Shown here piece by piece: positions 12,346 through 23,869 of a DNA stretch of 64,000 nucleotides. The stretch spans positions 3,112,501 to 3,176,500 of the forward strand of contig NC_073624.1 in the NCBI RefSeq assembly GCF_029407905.1. The letters are read 5' to 3'. Position 1 is the stretch's first letter. The number at the start of each line of letters is the position of its first letter. The stretch is from Bubalus kerabau (Eukaryota; Chordata; Mammalia; Artiodactyla; Bovidae). A program made the translations under genes and the position numbers. The notes below the pieces were generated by a model. The model saw only the letters and a program-made list of their open reading frames with translations, searched no databases and was not told the origin of the DNA.

Positions 12346-12826
12346 AGGTATGTATGAAAGAGAAAATCACTCAGTCATGTCTGACTCTTTGCAACCCCAT
12401 GGACTATACAGTCAATGAAACTCTCCAGGCCAGAATCCTGGAGTAGGTAGCCTTTCCCTGGAGAAGGCAATGGCACCCTACTCCAGTACTCTTGCCTGGA
12501 AAATCCCATGGGCGGAGGAGCCTGGTAGGCTGCAGTCCATGGGGTTGCTATGAGTCGGACTGAGCGACTTCACTTTCACTTTTCCTTTCATGCATTGGAG
12601 AAGGAAATTGGCAACCCACTCCAGTGTTCTTGCTTGGAGAGTCCCAGGGATAGGGGAGCCTGGTGGGCTGCCGTCTACGGGGTTGCACAGAGTCGGACAC
12701 GACTGAAGTGACTTAGCAGCAACAGCAGCCTTTCCCTTCTCCAGGGGATCTTCCCAACCCAGGGATCAAACCCAGGTCTCCCGCGTTGCAGGTGGATTCT
12801 TTACCAGCTGAGCCACAAAGGACCAT
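12346..12826 (-). mobile_element. Bov-tA SINE, split by a Bov-A2
   Basis: Left part CACTCAGTCATGTCTGAC to GTAGCCTTTCCCT; right part CCTTTCCCTTCTCCAGGGG to CCAGCTGAGCCACAAAGG. The inserted Bov-A2 occupies 12460-12726. Confidence 0.88.
12460..12726 (+). mobile_element. Bov-A2 SINE nested in Bov-tA
   Basis: GGAGAAGGCAATGGCACCC start, the second half-unit after CATGCATTGGAGAAGG, and a GCAGCAACAGCAG end. Flanked by AGCCTTTCCCT at 12449-12459 and 12727-12737, a perfect 11-bp duplication. Confidence 0.92.
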
Positions 12827-13103
12827 GATATTTCATTGTGGGTGTGATTTACTTTTCCCTGAGGACTGATGATACTGACCGTCTTCCCAGCACTTCACTG
12901 GCCATTTGTGAATCTTCTTTGGGGAAATGTCAGCATGTATTTGAGATCATCTAGCCCGTGACTCTTCATGTGGTGGCTGTTTCAGATCTCAATCCTGCCA
13001 GGATGACTCTGGTCTTGTGAAAGCCTTTCTATAGAGCCCAGCGTCAGACTCTGGAGCTGAGAATCTGACTCACCGCACTTCCCACGTATGTTCTGCTGCC
13101 CTG

Positions 13104-13199
13104 TCCCCTGCCGTTGACAATGGCAGACATCACCAATCAATCACGGCACTCTCCCCTGCCGTGGACGATGACAGATGTCACCAATCAATCATGGCACTG
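13104..13199 (+). repeat. Imperfect 48-bp tandem duplication
   Basis: Two adjacent copies (13104-13151 and 13152-13199) starting TCCCCTGCCG and each containing CACCAATCAATCA. About seven differences separate them. Confidence 0.8.
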
Positions 13200-13479
13200 G
13201 AAAGCCCAGGGATTTATTGCCCAAGCAATTGGGCAATTGGACTGCATTCCTGCCTGGGAGGAGTTCATCCAAGAGGAGAAGAAAAAGGCATGAGTGGACC
13301 CACATTTTCAGGTGCCAAGGCAGGAGTCTACACTGGGGACAACAGCCCCCAAGGGGGGGGGGTCTCTCTTGAACCCAAGGGGGCACAGAGGCTGTGATGG
13401 GATTTAGGGGCTGGTTGATAACATCCTTTCCATATTCTGAACCACGTGAGAGACAAGACCCAGAAGTCAAACAGATGAA

Positions 13480-13850
13480 ACTGTCAGCTTTATTACTGAT
13501 AAAGCCAGCGTGACCCCCAAGGAGCCCTAAAATTGAGAGTTATGTTTTATTTGGTGAGACTCTTTAGAACTTCAAGTTCGGGAGGCAGCATCTCAAGTGA
13601 CCCTGAGAGAGATGAGAGGAGGACCCAGAGGGCAGGTAGCCTGAACATCAAAAGATGATTGTTAAATAAAGCCAGGTATCCCAAGTCAAGGAACTTAGCA
13701 CTCTTCTGTGTATGGGAAGATGCAAGAGCTTGGGATCCCTGAAATCATAGCTCACCTCTCTGGGGCCAGTATCCTAGGTTTTCCCTGATTTCCTCAGGGC
13801 TCACCTTTGGGAGTGGCTGCAGTCTGGCAGCTGCTGGATGGCAGGTATCC
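13480..13850 (+). repeat. LTR-like interspersed repeat, copy 1
   Basis: Contains GAGTTATGTTTTATTTGG, AACATCAAAAGATGATTG and GGAAGATGCAAGAGC. The same ordered blocks recur at 15003-15370 and, inverted, at 14685-14765. Probably an old LTR family; I cannot name it with certainty. Confidence 0.5.
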
Positions 13851-13999
13851 TTTCCTTCCTGAGTTTGCTCGGGGCTACCAGCTCATGTGGAAGCCGTGCA
13901 GTCGCTGGTGACCGGGACGTCCTTTGTCTACTGACATGGCAAGAAACAGTCCACTTCTCAGGTGGCTATAATCCAAAAAGCCAGCGGCAGCAAGTGTTC

Positions 14000-14500
14000 A
14001 CAAGGACGTGCAGAGGCCGGAAGCCTTGTGCCCTGCTGGTGAGGATAAAATGGTGCAGCTGTGGTGGAAAAGTCTGGCGGACTCCTCAACAGTCAGGCAC
14101 AGAGTTACCGTGCGACCCAGTAATTCCACGCCTAGGCGTGTGCCCAGGAGAAGCGACAGCATATTCACGTAAACACTTGTCCATGAATGCTCACGGCACC
14201 ACAACTCATTGCCAGTGAAAGAGTGGAAACATCCCAAATGTCCATCAGCTGATGAATAAACAAAATGTGGGCTATTCATACCGCGGAATGTTATTTGCTT
14301 ATAAAATAGAATGGAATACTGACACGGACTGCCGCGTGATGAATCTTGAAAACATTACGAAAGGTGAGAGAAGCCAGTCACAAAAGGCCACATATATTCT
14401 GTGATTTCATTTATATGGAGTATCCAGAATAGGCAAATTCATAGACACAGAGAGCAGACTAGTGTTTGCCTAAGGGTGTGGGCAGGAAAGGGAAGGAAAT
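14000..14500 (+). mobile_element. Ancient L1 3' end
   Basis: GTGGAAACATCCCAAATGTC, GATGAATAAACAAAATGTGG, CACAAAAGGCCACATATATTC and TTTATATGGAGTATCCAGAA are diagnostic of old L1 in sense orientation. Confidence 0.75.
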
Positions 14501-14684
14501 GACCCTGCGGGGTAGGAGGTGTGGACAGAGAACGTCTCCTGCATCTCAGTAAAGAAAGAACTCCGTGGCCATCAGCCCAACAGCCTCTGGGGCTGCTGCC
14601 CCTGACCACAGAGCACCCTGAGGGGATTCAGGACGAGAAAGACTGTCCTGGCCAGACCTGGCCACATAGTTAAGATGCGTATCT

Positions 14685-14765
14685 GAGGACTGATTTCCAT
14701 GAGCCCAGACTCTCTCATTGTCCCATACATAGAAAAGAGCTAAATTCCTTAAGATGTCTGATTTG
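14685..14765 (-). repeat. LTR-like repeat, inverted fragment
   Basis: TTCCATGAGCCCAGACTC to TTAAGATGTCTGATTTG is the reverse complement of a block at about 15165-15240. Confidence 0.6.
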
Positions 14766-14977
14766 GGGCTTCCCTAGTGGACTCAGTGATAAAGAATCTG
14801 CCTGCCGATGTAGGAGAATGCAGGAGATGTGGGTTCAATCTCTGGGTCAGGAAGATCCCCTGGAGAAGGAAATGGCAACCCACTTGTGTTCTCGCCTGGG
14901 AAACGTCATGGACAGAGGAGCCTGGTGGGCTATAGTCTGTGGGGTAGCAAAGAGTTAACTTAACAACTGATCGCGTG
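14766..14977 (+). mobile_element. Bov-tA SINE
   Basis: GGGGCTTCCCTAGTGG head, box-B-like GTGGGTTCAATCTCTGG, and the A-unit body ending in AGCAAAGAGTTAAC. Followed directly by a (CA)n tract. Confidence 0.88.
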
Positions 14978-15003
14978 CACACACACACACACACACATAC
15001 ACA
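14978..15003 (+). repeat. (CA)n microsatellite
   Basis: About 13 CA units with one TA interruption, at the 3' end of the Bov-tA, a common origin for such tracts. Confidence 0.9.
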
Positions 15004-15370
15004 CTGAGGACTTAAGTCTAGAAGGCAGCCTCTCAACTCTGAGGGACTGTTCCAAAGAAGTTAGGAAGGAGCCAGGATATATAGGAGTTTTTGCACAAAA
15101 AACAAAAACAAAAAAACCAAGTAGTCAAACATCAAAAGATTAACGCTGATTAAAGAAAAACCAGACATCTTAAGTTCATGAATTGAGCACTTTACTATGA
15201 TTGGAAAGATGTAAGAGTCTGGGCTCATGGAAGTCATACCATTGATCTGCATCTTATCGACCTTTTCTCCATCCTGAATCCTCTCTGGATGCTCAGTGTC
15301 GGGGGCAGGGCTGCAGTGGCCAGTGGCTAGATGGTCACAGCAATCCTTCGCTCACATACAGGGCAGGCAG
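15003..15370 (+). repeat. LTR-like interspersed repeat, copy 2
   Basis: Shares AGGCAGCCTCTCAA, AAACATCAAAAGATTA and the GGAAAGATGTAAGAG / GGGCTCATGGAAGTCATA blocks with copy 1 at 13480-13850. Confidence 0.5.
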
Positions 15371-16155
15371 CATGTTACCTCCATGCTCTGCTTAACCCGG
15401 ACTCTCCCTCCCTATCCGTCCCCTCCTCCCGCCTGGGGCCCTGGCTCCCACGTGGTGTCTGCCCACACCTGTGAGCCTGGCACCCTGGACTTTGAGCCAG
15501 GGCCTCTGGCATGACCACCAAGGCTCCCTTGGGCTCTGGCTCTTGTCCAGGCTGAATCCGTTTGCGTGCAGTGCTTTCCTGAATGTTATTTTGTCCTTGC
15601 CTCTCTAGAAACCCTTCCTGTGCGCTGTTCTCTCTGCTGCTGGGGGCATATATACCTACTGACTGCAGCTGCGTAGTCCTCAATCTCTATCGTTGAATAA
15701 TGGCTTTAAAATCTAGCTTCACTTCTGTGGTTTTCAGTGAGAAGTCACAAATGGGCTGCTCTCTGAAAGCCTCTGGCCTGCATCCAGGCTTTGTTGTCCT
15801 GCCAAAGGTTTTATATTTTGGATTGGAGTTAGTAGTCATTATTTAAAAACCATAAGGTTACACACACACACACACACAATGTGCATTTCTGGCTTCTCTT
15901 GAAAACACCAGCAATCTGACAGCAAGAGCCCACGTTTCACAGGAGCTGAAGGGCCCTGTCATCTTTCAGCGGGAAGGTGAGTCTGGCGTGCCTCAGTCCC
16001 CACCACGCCCTAACGTTTGCCCAGCCACTGTTTCTGTATACAACCCCTGATTTAAACTCAGATTTGCCTCTAGTTGAAATTGCTCCATTGGCTTTCCTGT
16101 GCTTGCATTTTCATTCACTCATCCACTCAACAAATACTTACTGAAAATATAGAGC
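15371..16155. other. Intergenic, no gene recognised
   Basis: Unique sequence with a short (AC)n tract at 15859-15878. No coding signature. Confidence 0.6.
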
Positions 16156-16160
16156 TTGCC

Positions 16161-16376
16161 GGGGGCTTCCCAGGTGGCTCCGTGGCAAAGAGTTCCCCTG
16201 ATAATACAGGAGATACAGGAAACCCAAGTTCTATCCCTGAGTCGAGAAGACCTCCTGCAGGAGGAAATGGCAACCCGCTCCAGTATTCTTGCTGGAAAAT
16301 TCCATGGACAGAGGAGCCTGGTGGGCTATGGTCCATGGGGTTGCAAAGAGTCGGACACGACTGAGCGACTGAGACA
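16161..16376 (+). mobile_element. Bov-tA SINE
   Basis: GGGGGCTTCCCAGGTGGC head through GTCGGACACGACTGAGCGAC end. Full length, moderately diverged in the tRNA part. Confidence 0.9.
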
Positions 16377-17291
16377 TAGCGTTTGCCAGGGGCTGCATGG
16401 GCACCAGGGACACAAGCATGAAGACAAGGCCCGCGCCTGGCTCACCCCCAGCCTCTGCCCATCCGCCCTCACACCTCCTCACAGCCTCAGCCCCGCCCTT
16501 TACTCCAACAGCTGCGGCCACCAGCCAACACAGGTCCAGTAACCTCCGCTGACCAGAAGCCGAGTCAAGAGCAGAGAAGCAGCTGGGCCCTGAGGGGAGA
16601 CGGACAGAATTCAGAAGAAATCTGGATTTCCGTTTGCAAAGGGTCCCTTTGGCTGCTGAGCAGGAGCTGGAAGAGGAACGTGTCCAGGAGGCTTGTTGGA
16701 TTCCCTCTCCTTTCCAGGTGTGTTGACCCTTCTGACAGGTCTGATCAAAACTGTGGATCTCAGCTCCTAAAACCACAGTGGTTTCCTGCAATAAGTCCCG
16801 CGGATAAGATGCAAGACCTGGACATTTCCCTAAACCTGGACTGTCTGCCCACATCCCTCATCACCTTCACTCTGAATGGCAGCTTGGCAAGCAAATGACC
16901 CTCTTGGGGACAGCTGCCTCTCACCCCAGCCATACAAACAAAGCTCTGGAATTTCGTAGCATCTGAGAAAGAGTTTAAAGCGTTCTTGTGTATCTTTTGT
17001 TTGGTTGCTTGAGGATTTTTTTGGATGTTTCCCTAACACAAACAGATGTTACAGCACTTTGGTGGCTGATGCAGAAGTCTGTCTATAGCAACAGACCATG
17101 TCTATGTCTTAGCTCAGATAAAGCAGTGCTCACATCCCACTGAGCCTCAGGCCCCTCATCTGTAAAATGGGCACAACTGGCTTTATCTCCAGGGAAGGCC
17201 ATGAACCAGGTCCCGACTGACACAGAGCAGGCTATGAATAAAGGCGGGCATCGCTGCCACCGCAGGACTTGGTGGCTTCCCTCTGTTTCCT
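16377..17291. other. Intergenic, no gene recognised
   Basis: Unique sequence with one MIR-like core (CCCCTCATCTGTAAAATGGG) at 17150-17170. Confidence 0.55.
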
Positions 17292-17465
17292 GTTGTCACT
17301 AGTCTGTCGTGGCCAACTCTTTGCGACCCTGTGGACTGGAGCCTGCCAGGCTCCTCTGTCCATGGGATTTCCTAGGCAAGAATACTGGAGCGAGCTGCCG
17401 TTTCCTCCTCCCAAAGATTCAACCCGCATCTTCTGCGTCTCCTGCATTGCAGGCACATTTCCTGG
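17292..17465 (-). mobile_element. Bov-tA SINE, partial
   Basis: CTAGTCTGTCGTGGCCAAC to CTCCTGCATTGCAGGCAC; the terminal head sequence is missing. Confidence 0.85.
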
Positions 17466-19694
17466 CTGTTCTGCAAGTAGTGAAATGCGCTACCCTGTTA
17501 GGACCTTCATCCTTGATCCTTCTCTCGGGCCCACAGGGAGGCTCGTGCAGGAGGCCCTGCAGGACTCTGCTCCTGGGTTGGGTCCCTGCACCTGCCAGGG
17601 CCTGGCACACAGTAGGGCTCAGTGAGCCTGAGTCAGTGGGATGGCTGCTTGCCTGGACTTTTCAGAGGTCTCTGGCCTCAGTGTCCCCGTCTGTCAAGGA
17701 GGTGGAGCACAGTGGCCCGCGGTCCCTGATCTGAGCCTCGCGCCCTGAGTTCGCCAGTCATGCCCCGCTCCTCCCCGGTGTTCCAGCTCCTGCTACACAC
17801 AGACCCTGCGTGCGAGCGTGCAGCCCTCCAGCTCGCCTTTTCTTTGGTGTCCTTCCTGCCTGTCCCTCCACACACGGTGTCCGCTGGCCAGCTGCCGCTG
17901 CACAGCACTATCTAGCCAGGTTTGTCTCGGTTCCACTGATTTCAATCATTCTCCAAGGTGCCCTGGCAATTCAATGTTGTTTCTGATTCTTCTTCTCTCC
18001 CCACCTTTGTTTTGTTTTAGACTCAATAGTAGATGCTTTGTCTGTGCTGCAGATCTCCTGGCTTGAGCCCAGATTGTGTTTGTTTATTCTTCATCTTTAA
18101 GATTGTCTTTCCTCCAGAAGGCCTTACTTGCATTTTTCTGGGTTTATCTGAAGCAGATTTTCTGCTCCCCCTCCCCCACAGGGTGCACAGGCTCCGAACC
18201 CAGCGCCATCCCCTGCCTCCTGTCCCCAGACCCACCCGCCTACTCCTCCCGGCTCATGGACATCTCCGTCGCCCTCCCCCTACTGCGTAGCTCACTCAGA
18301 TCATCCTTCCCCACATCTTTGCAATTTCCTCTAATTTTTTACAGAGCTTGGATAGAAAAAGACAAATACGGCATCTATCCAGGTGTGCTGTCCAGCCTCT
18401 CCCGATCAGGCTGTCCTGAGCTGTTCACCACCTCCGCTGCGTCCCCAGCAGCCCTGGGCACCAGGTCCGGTGTTCCCCACCCTAGTCCACTCCACCCAAT
18501 CAAGGCCACTCTGCCAGCCCGGCTGCGTGCTAGGCTGTAGATGTCACCTGGCTGGGAACCTCCCAGGGTCCTCCTCCCCCGAGCCCCCAAGGCTGGACAC
18601 TGTAGCAGCGCCCCCACTACACACACGCAGGAGTCGAGATCACGCTGTGGGAATCAGAAGTGGACTCTCTGCAGACCTGGGGGAGGCCTCCCACCACCCT
18701 CACTGAGCTCACCCTGCCTGTATGGACCCCAGCCAGCCAGCAGGCTTTCCTCCAGCTGCAGAGATGGGGAGGGGGAGTCTCCCTAGAGTCCAAGACCCTC
18801 CCCCCGAGGGAGCTCGTCTTTTCTCCAGAACAGCCTACTGCAGTGCAAACACCACCTCTAACAAGGCAAACCCACTCTCAGGGCCTCTGGGCCTCTTCCC
18901 CACTGGCAGAGAAACCCAGGATATGGCTGGGTTGTCTGAGTGCACCTTTTGGGCTTCCACCACCCTGCGTGTCATTCCATGTTCCACCCCTGACTGCTGG
19001 GTAACCCTGGCCCTGACCCTGCTAAGACCGTCCCCTCCCCTGCAGGGCAGGCTCATCCTGGAGATGAGATGCGGGATGAGATGCACCCTGTCGGTGCCCG
19101 ACCCAGATGGCTCACCCGAGCAGGCCTGGGGGCCCATGGGGCCCAGACTGAACCCCGTCCTGGCCTTTGAGCCCTCCCCTGGCACGCTACTCCCCGCGCT
19201 CCCCAAGGGTGCAAGCAGCCTTGATCCTTGGCCATTGCCGAGTTATCCTCGACTAGCCCCACCCCCGGACCGGCCCTTCCAGCTCAGGTCAGCCCTTGAC
19301 CACCAACCCTGAGGTCACCACCCCTGAGGGCCACCCTCCACGCCAGCCCAATCTTGGGGCTTTCCTGGGTGGGCAGACAGCCTCTGTAGTTCGCCCTCTG
19401 GGAGTCCGGATGAGGATCCGCAACAGGAGGTCAGGCAGGACCTGCTGTGTGCCCCCAGGGGTGGCCCTGCTGGCGTGCCCAGGGTGGGCCCCACCGGGGC
19501 ACAGGCTGCCCTGGAGTGCCCTTGTTCTCACATTCCAGAGTCTCCTACGCCGGCGTGGCCCTGGGGCTCCCAGCCGGTTACCTTTCTGCAGAATGTGAGC
19601 AGGCCAGGTTAGTTTTGTGGCCTGACTTTCCGTGTGTAAAATGGGGCCAATGACTCCCACTCGCAGAGGTTGTTGTTTGTGTAGCAAGAGCAAC
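17466..19694. other. Intergenic, no gene recognised
   Basis: Pyrimidine-rich and GC-rich unique sequence. Frames of 100-196 codons (for example 18722-19312) have no family signature. A MIR-like core lies near 19625-19650. Confidence 0.5.
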
Positions 19695-19926
19695 ATGCGT
19701 GCGTGCTAAGTCGTTCAGTCACGTTCAGCTCTGTGCAACCCTATGGACTGCAGCCCGCCAGGCTCCTCTGTCCATGGGATTCTCCAGGCAAGAATACTGG
19801 TGGGGGCGGGGGTTGCCGTGCCCTCCTCCAGGGGATCTTCCCCACCCAGGGATTGAACCTGGGTCTCTTGCAGCTCCTGCGGTGGCAGCTGGGTTCTTTA
19901 CCACCAGTGGCACCTGGGAAGCCCCC
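19695..19926 (-). mobile_element. Bov-tA SINE
   Basis: GCGTGCTAAGTCGTTCAGTC to GTGGCACCTGGGAAGCCCC. Contains a local G-rich expansion (GGTGGGGGCGGGGG) not in the family consensus. Confidence 0.9.
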
Positions 19927-21284
19927 ACAGAAGCAACACGGGGATGTGCATTTTTGTAACTTCTCAGCTTATTCTCTCCTGGACGTTGCTTCCAGGCAGT
20001 CAACCTTGCCCCGCAGCAGTGAGAAGCTCTTCCTCCAGGACGGAGGGCGCAGGGCGGAAGGCGGCCTTGCTGGCAGCAGGTGCAGCTGGGGCAGGTGTTC
20101 CCTCCCCACCCCGCGGGGCTCTGATGTCAAGTGAGGTGCTGACTTCATGGGAAGGAAGCCTGGGAAGATAAGCAGGCAGCTGTCGCAGTCCACACGGCCA
20201 GGGGCTCCCAGGACAGACAGGAAGTCGGTCAGAGGTTGTGGAACGGATGGTGCTGCAAGATGCTGATGGTGCCAGGTCCCCGCAGGTGGCCAGAGCTCAG
20301 CGGGCAGAAGCCAGTGGGCCTCGGGGCAGGAATGAGCCGGTGGGCAGGGCGCTTGTGGGCCCAGACAGTGCCTCAGAGACCAAGTATCCCACGAGTGAGG
20401 TGACCCGGGCAGGCACAGGGCAGTCCAGGGGGCGCTGGCCAGTGCTGGCCGAGGTGTCCAGCCCAGACAAGCTGGCCGCTGCAGGCTGAAGGGCAGATGG
20501 GCCACCAGGCAGCAGCCCAAGCTGGCAGCGAGGACACAGGACAGGGCAGGTGGCAGGGCCTGGCGGGCCAGGGCTGCAGGCTGCCAGGCTGAGCCCTTGC
20601 CCTCTGGCCCAGCAGGCTGCCAGGGCTCATGGAAGCCCCGCAGAAGACCGGCCAGCTGCGTACCCAGCGGGCCAGTGACGGTGTGCCCTGCAAAGCTGCA
20701 GGCGGAGAGGGGCCAGGCACAGGCAGCCCAGAGGAGGCCCCAGCGGAGCTCCCCACTGATTCAGCCGCATTGGAGGAAGCAGCCAGTGGGACTTCCCAGG
20801 CAGACGGGTGGGAAGGGCCTCTGCCCAGGGCCCCGCATGGGACAGGTGAGCGGCAAGGGGGCTAGAAGTCCAGCCAGGGCACTTCCTGAGCAGAGGGCCA
20901 TGCCACCCCCGCAGAGTGAAGGTCCTTGCTGTCTGCTCCTCTGATTCGTCTTTGCAGCCAGCTCTGAGGGGCCCATCAGGACGGGGTGGGGGTTGGGGCT
21001 GCCAGCGACTCTGGGGGTGAAGCCACCTCCTTCTTCCCGTCCCCCAGTGCTGTGCTGAGTCACAGGCCCACAGCCCTTAATGGGGGCCTGACCCCCAGCC
21101 CAGCCCTCTCCCCATGCAGCTCAACCACAGGAAGCCCGTCTTCTGGAAACTTTATTTCGATGCTTTCTCCCCGGTTTAAGCATGGGGGTCCTGCATTGGC
21201 CAGGCCCCTCCCCAAACCGAGGAGGACAGCTCCCTGGCATGGAGGGCCACAGGAGGGCTTTGCCAGGGCTGCAAGATGCCACAG
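19927..21284. other. Intergenic, no gene recognised
   Basis: GC-rich unique sequence with many GGCCAG and CAGGGC words between 20300 and 20870. Open frames on both strands are compositional. Confidence 0.5.
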
Positions 21285-21630
21285 ACTGGGTGGCTTAAAC
21301 AATAAAAGTTTATTTCCCCAGTTCCGGTTCAGAGAGCCTGCAAGTCCGAGGTCAAGGCGCCAACAAGGCTTGGTTGCTCTGAGGCCTCTCTCAGGGGCTT
21401 GCAAGTGGGGCCTCTTGTGTTTGACCCTCTGGGCACCAGCACACCTGGTCTCAGTGTCCAGATCTCCCCCCTGCTAAAGCCACCAGTCACGCTGGATGGG
21501 GGTCCACAGGCCACAGTTCACCTTAATCTCCTCCATCAAGAGTCTAGCTCCACACACACACACATTGTGAGCTCCTGGGGGCTAGAACTACAGCGTGTGG
21601 ATTTTAGGGGTCACAACACCACCCATAACT
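21285..21630. repeat. Old interspersed repeat of uncertain family
   Basis: GGGTGGCTTAAACAATAAAAG, TTTATTTCCCCAGTTCCGG and TCCGAGGTCAAGGCGCCAAC resemble a widespread mammalian repeat. The family is not named with confidence. Confidence 0.5.
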
Positions 21631-21950
21631 AGGAGACCCTGGCCTGGCCTGTGGTCTACCGAGTGAGGGGGAGGCGGTCCCTTGGGGCCCCACCAGTGAT
21701 TTGCATTTGACGCTGGGGCCTCCCCCACGGAGGTGGTGAGGGTGGGGGCAGGGGCACCTGCGTCCTCTCTGGGCGCCCCTTGGCTGCAGGACTGTATGAG
21801 CTGACACATGGCATTCAAGGACCCTATGTGAGTGAGTGAAGAGGGCAGAAGGGGCCCAGCCCAGGGAGGCCGCAGGCAGAGGTCGCACGGCAGGGCTGGC
21901 TTTTCTGAGTCCCCGCCCACCGGCTGGTTCCTGCCACAGCTCTTCACTGT

Positions 21951-22247
21951 CGTTGTCCTTGCTCAGTCGCTCAGTCTTGTCCAACTCCTTGCGACCCCAT
22001 AGACTGCAGCACACCAGGCTTATCTGTCCTCCACTGTCTCCCAGAGCTTGCTCAAATTCATATCCATTGAGCTGGCGATGCCATCCAACCATCTCATCCT
22101 CTGTCGTCCCCTTCTCTCCTGCCTTCAATCTTTCCCAGCATCAGGGTCTTTTCCAATGAGTCAGTTCTTGGCATCAGGTAGCCAAAGTACTGGAGCTTCA
22201 GCTTCAGCATCAGTCCTTCCAATGACTATTCAGAGTTGATCTCCTGA
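21951..22247 (-). mobile_element. BovB LINE 3' fragment
   Basis: TTGCTCAGTCGCTCAGTC tail, then GCTCAAATTCATATCCATTG and CATCTCATCCTCTGTCG, ending CAGAGTTGATCTCCTGA. Confidence 0.88.
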
Positions 22248-23869
22248 TTACTCTTCAGGGCAGCGCTGTGATACCACCCCCGCCCGGCACTGGCGCAAGA
22301 TTTCCAGAGAGGTTTCATATCCACGATTCCAGAGTCTCAGAGCGGCAGCCGTGGGAGCGAGAGGGCAGGGCAGGCCTTGCCGGGAGATCAGGTGCCGCGT
22401 GCCCAAGGGAGGGGCTAGAACTCACCCCACCCTCTGCTGTGTCCTGGCTTCTGGTTCCCTGCCCCAGGCTGAATGGGGGCTGGGCTCCAGCAGGAGTGAG
22501 TCACAGAAAGCTGGCAGGACAAGACCAGTACGTGTGGCTCCCCGGTGCCAGGCACGGGCAGCAAGGCCGCATGCCCACCATTCTGCCATCTGAGGGAAGA
22601 CATGTGCAAGAGAAGCCAAGGAGAGCTGGGGCGGGCGGGGAGGGGCGGCGCACAGGTGGCTCGGGCCCCTGGAGCCAGATCTGCCACTCGGGAGCCTGCT
22701 GCTCTGAGTGATGCTTCTTCACTGATGAGCCTGGGGCAGGTGCACTTGGGGGACAAACATGGGCACCCTTATTACGTGCCCCAGTGTGCTCAGGGCTGGC
22801 GCCACAGGGCCAGGCAAGTCCACATCCTCGTGGAGCTGGTGGTGGGGGGTGTGATGTGCTCTGTGAGCGAGGCTGGAGCCCCGCTGGGCTGAGGGGTGGT
22901 CAGCAAAGGCCCCCTGTGGACAACGGACGGTGGAGCTGAGCAGGGCGGTGAGGAAGAGAGTCCGGGGGTGCCAGGGTGGTGCCTCCCGGCTCAGAACAGT
23001 AACCCCCTCTCCTTGGGCCTGCTCAGGAGGGAGAGGAGGGCTCAGCGGCCCCCTCCAGCTTCCTGCCAGGTCCCTAAGGGGGAGACCTCCTCCAGGAAGC
23101 CCTCCTGCCTGCCGGCCTGCAAGTCCCTCCCCTCTGCTGGTTCCCCAGCAGCCCACCCTGTGCAGGTTGGCTGGCCTTGAGAACCTGGGCTGTGGGACCC
23201 CGAGCTGCTCTTGGCAACCCCCACCCCAGACACATACCCCCATGGGCAGTAAGGGGTGGCTGGACCCTGGCGGGCCTTTGAGCCCCGCCTCTGCCACCTG
23301 TGACCAGGACAGGCCTCCTCAGTGGCCATCTGTCCCCAGTCTGGGTGTGCAGGCCCGGCAGGACCGTTTGACTCAGACTGCCTGGTTCACACGCTGGCCC
23401 CATCCCTTACTGCTCAGCCCTCAGTGCCTGAAACTGTCCCCCTTAGGAATGCGGGGGTCACCCGGTGGTCATGAAGATGACTCCAGAAGCAGAGGAGGTG
23501 GTGTCCACTGCCAGGCTGGGGCCAACAGGGTCCACACCTCCCGAGGGTGCCTGCTAGGTCTTCAGGTTTATATTTCGAAGAGGAGAAGACGAGGATCCAA
23601 GATGCGGCCCAACGCCCGCGGCCAGCACGCTGCCCAGGGTGGCCGCGTGAGGAGGGGCGGGTTAGTCCACGCCCACCCGAAAACCAGGCCCCTCCCACCG
23701 CGCCCTTAGGACCGCCCGGGTAGCATTTTCTGCGCCCCTGGAGGACCCCGCCTGTCCTCACGACCCGCCAGGGAGGCGCTACTGAGCTCCACGCCCCCAG
23801 GTCACTCTGGCCTGGGGACCCTACGGTCGGCGGCCAGAGGAAGCCGCCTCCTCCCCAGCCAGAGCTAAA
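22248..23869. other. Intergenic sequence just upstream of CERK
   Basis: GC-rich, repeat-poor 1.6 kb. No divergent gene or exon recognised. It is close enough to the CpG island to hold proximal control elements, but I see no decisive motif. Confidence 0.5.

Larger units (their letters stand above)
12140..12945 (-). mobile_element. Ancient L1, piece 2 (continuation of 8290-8910)
   Basis: Antisense old L1: GCTGAATCATATGGAAATCA, CAACAGTGGCTACCCC and, after an internal SINE block, TTTCATTGTGGGTGTGATTT and GGCCATTTGTGAATCTTC. The order continues from the 8290-8910 piece, so one L1 was split by later insertions. Confidence 0.7.

Noticed and set aside
16161..16376. tRNA genes at the GGTTCGATCC-type box B sequences in many places
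   Set aside because: All lie in heads of Bov-tA or CHR SINEs, without an intact cloverleaf.
22930..23709. 259-codon frame just upstream of CERK
   Set aside because: Compositional; low-complexity proline/serine-rich text without domain or conservation clue.
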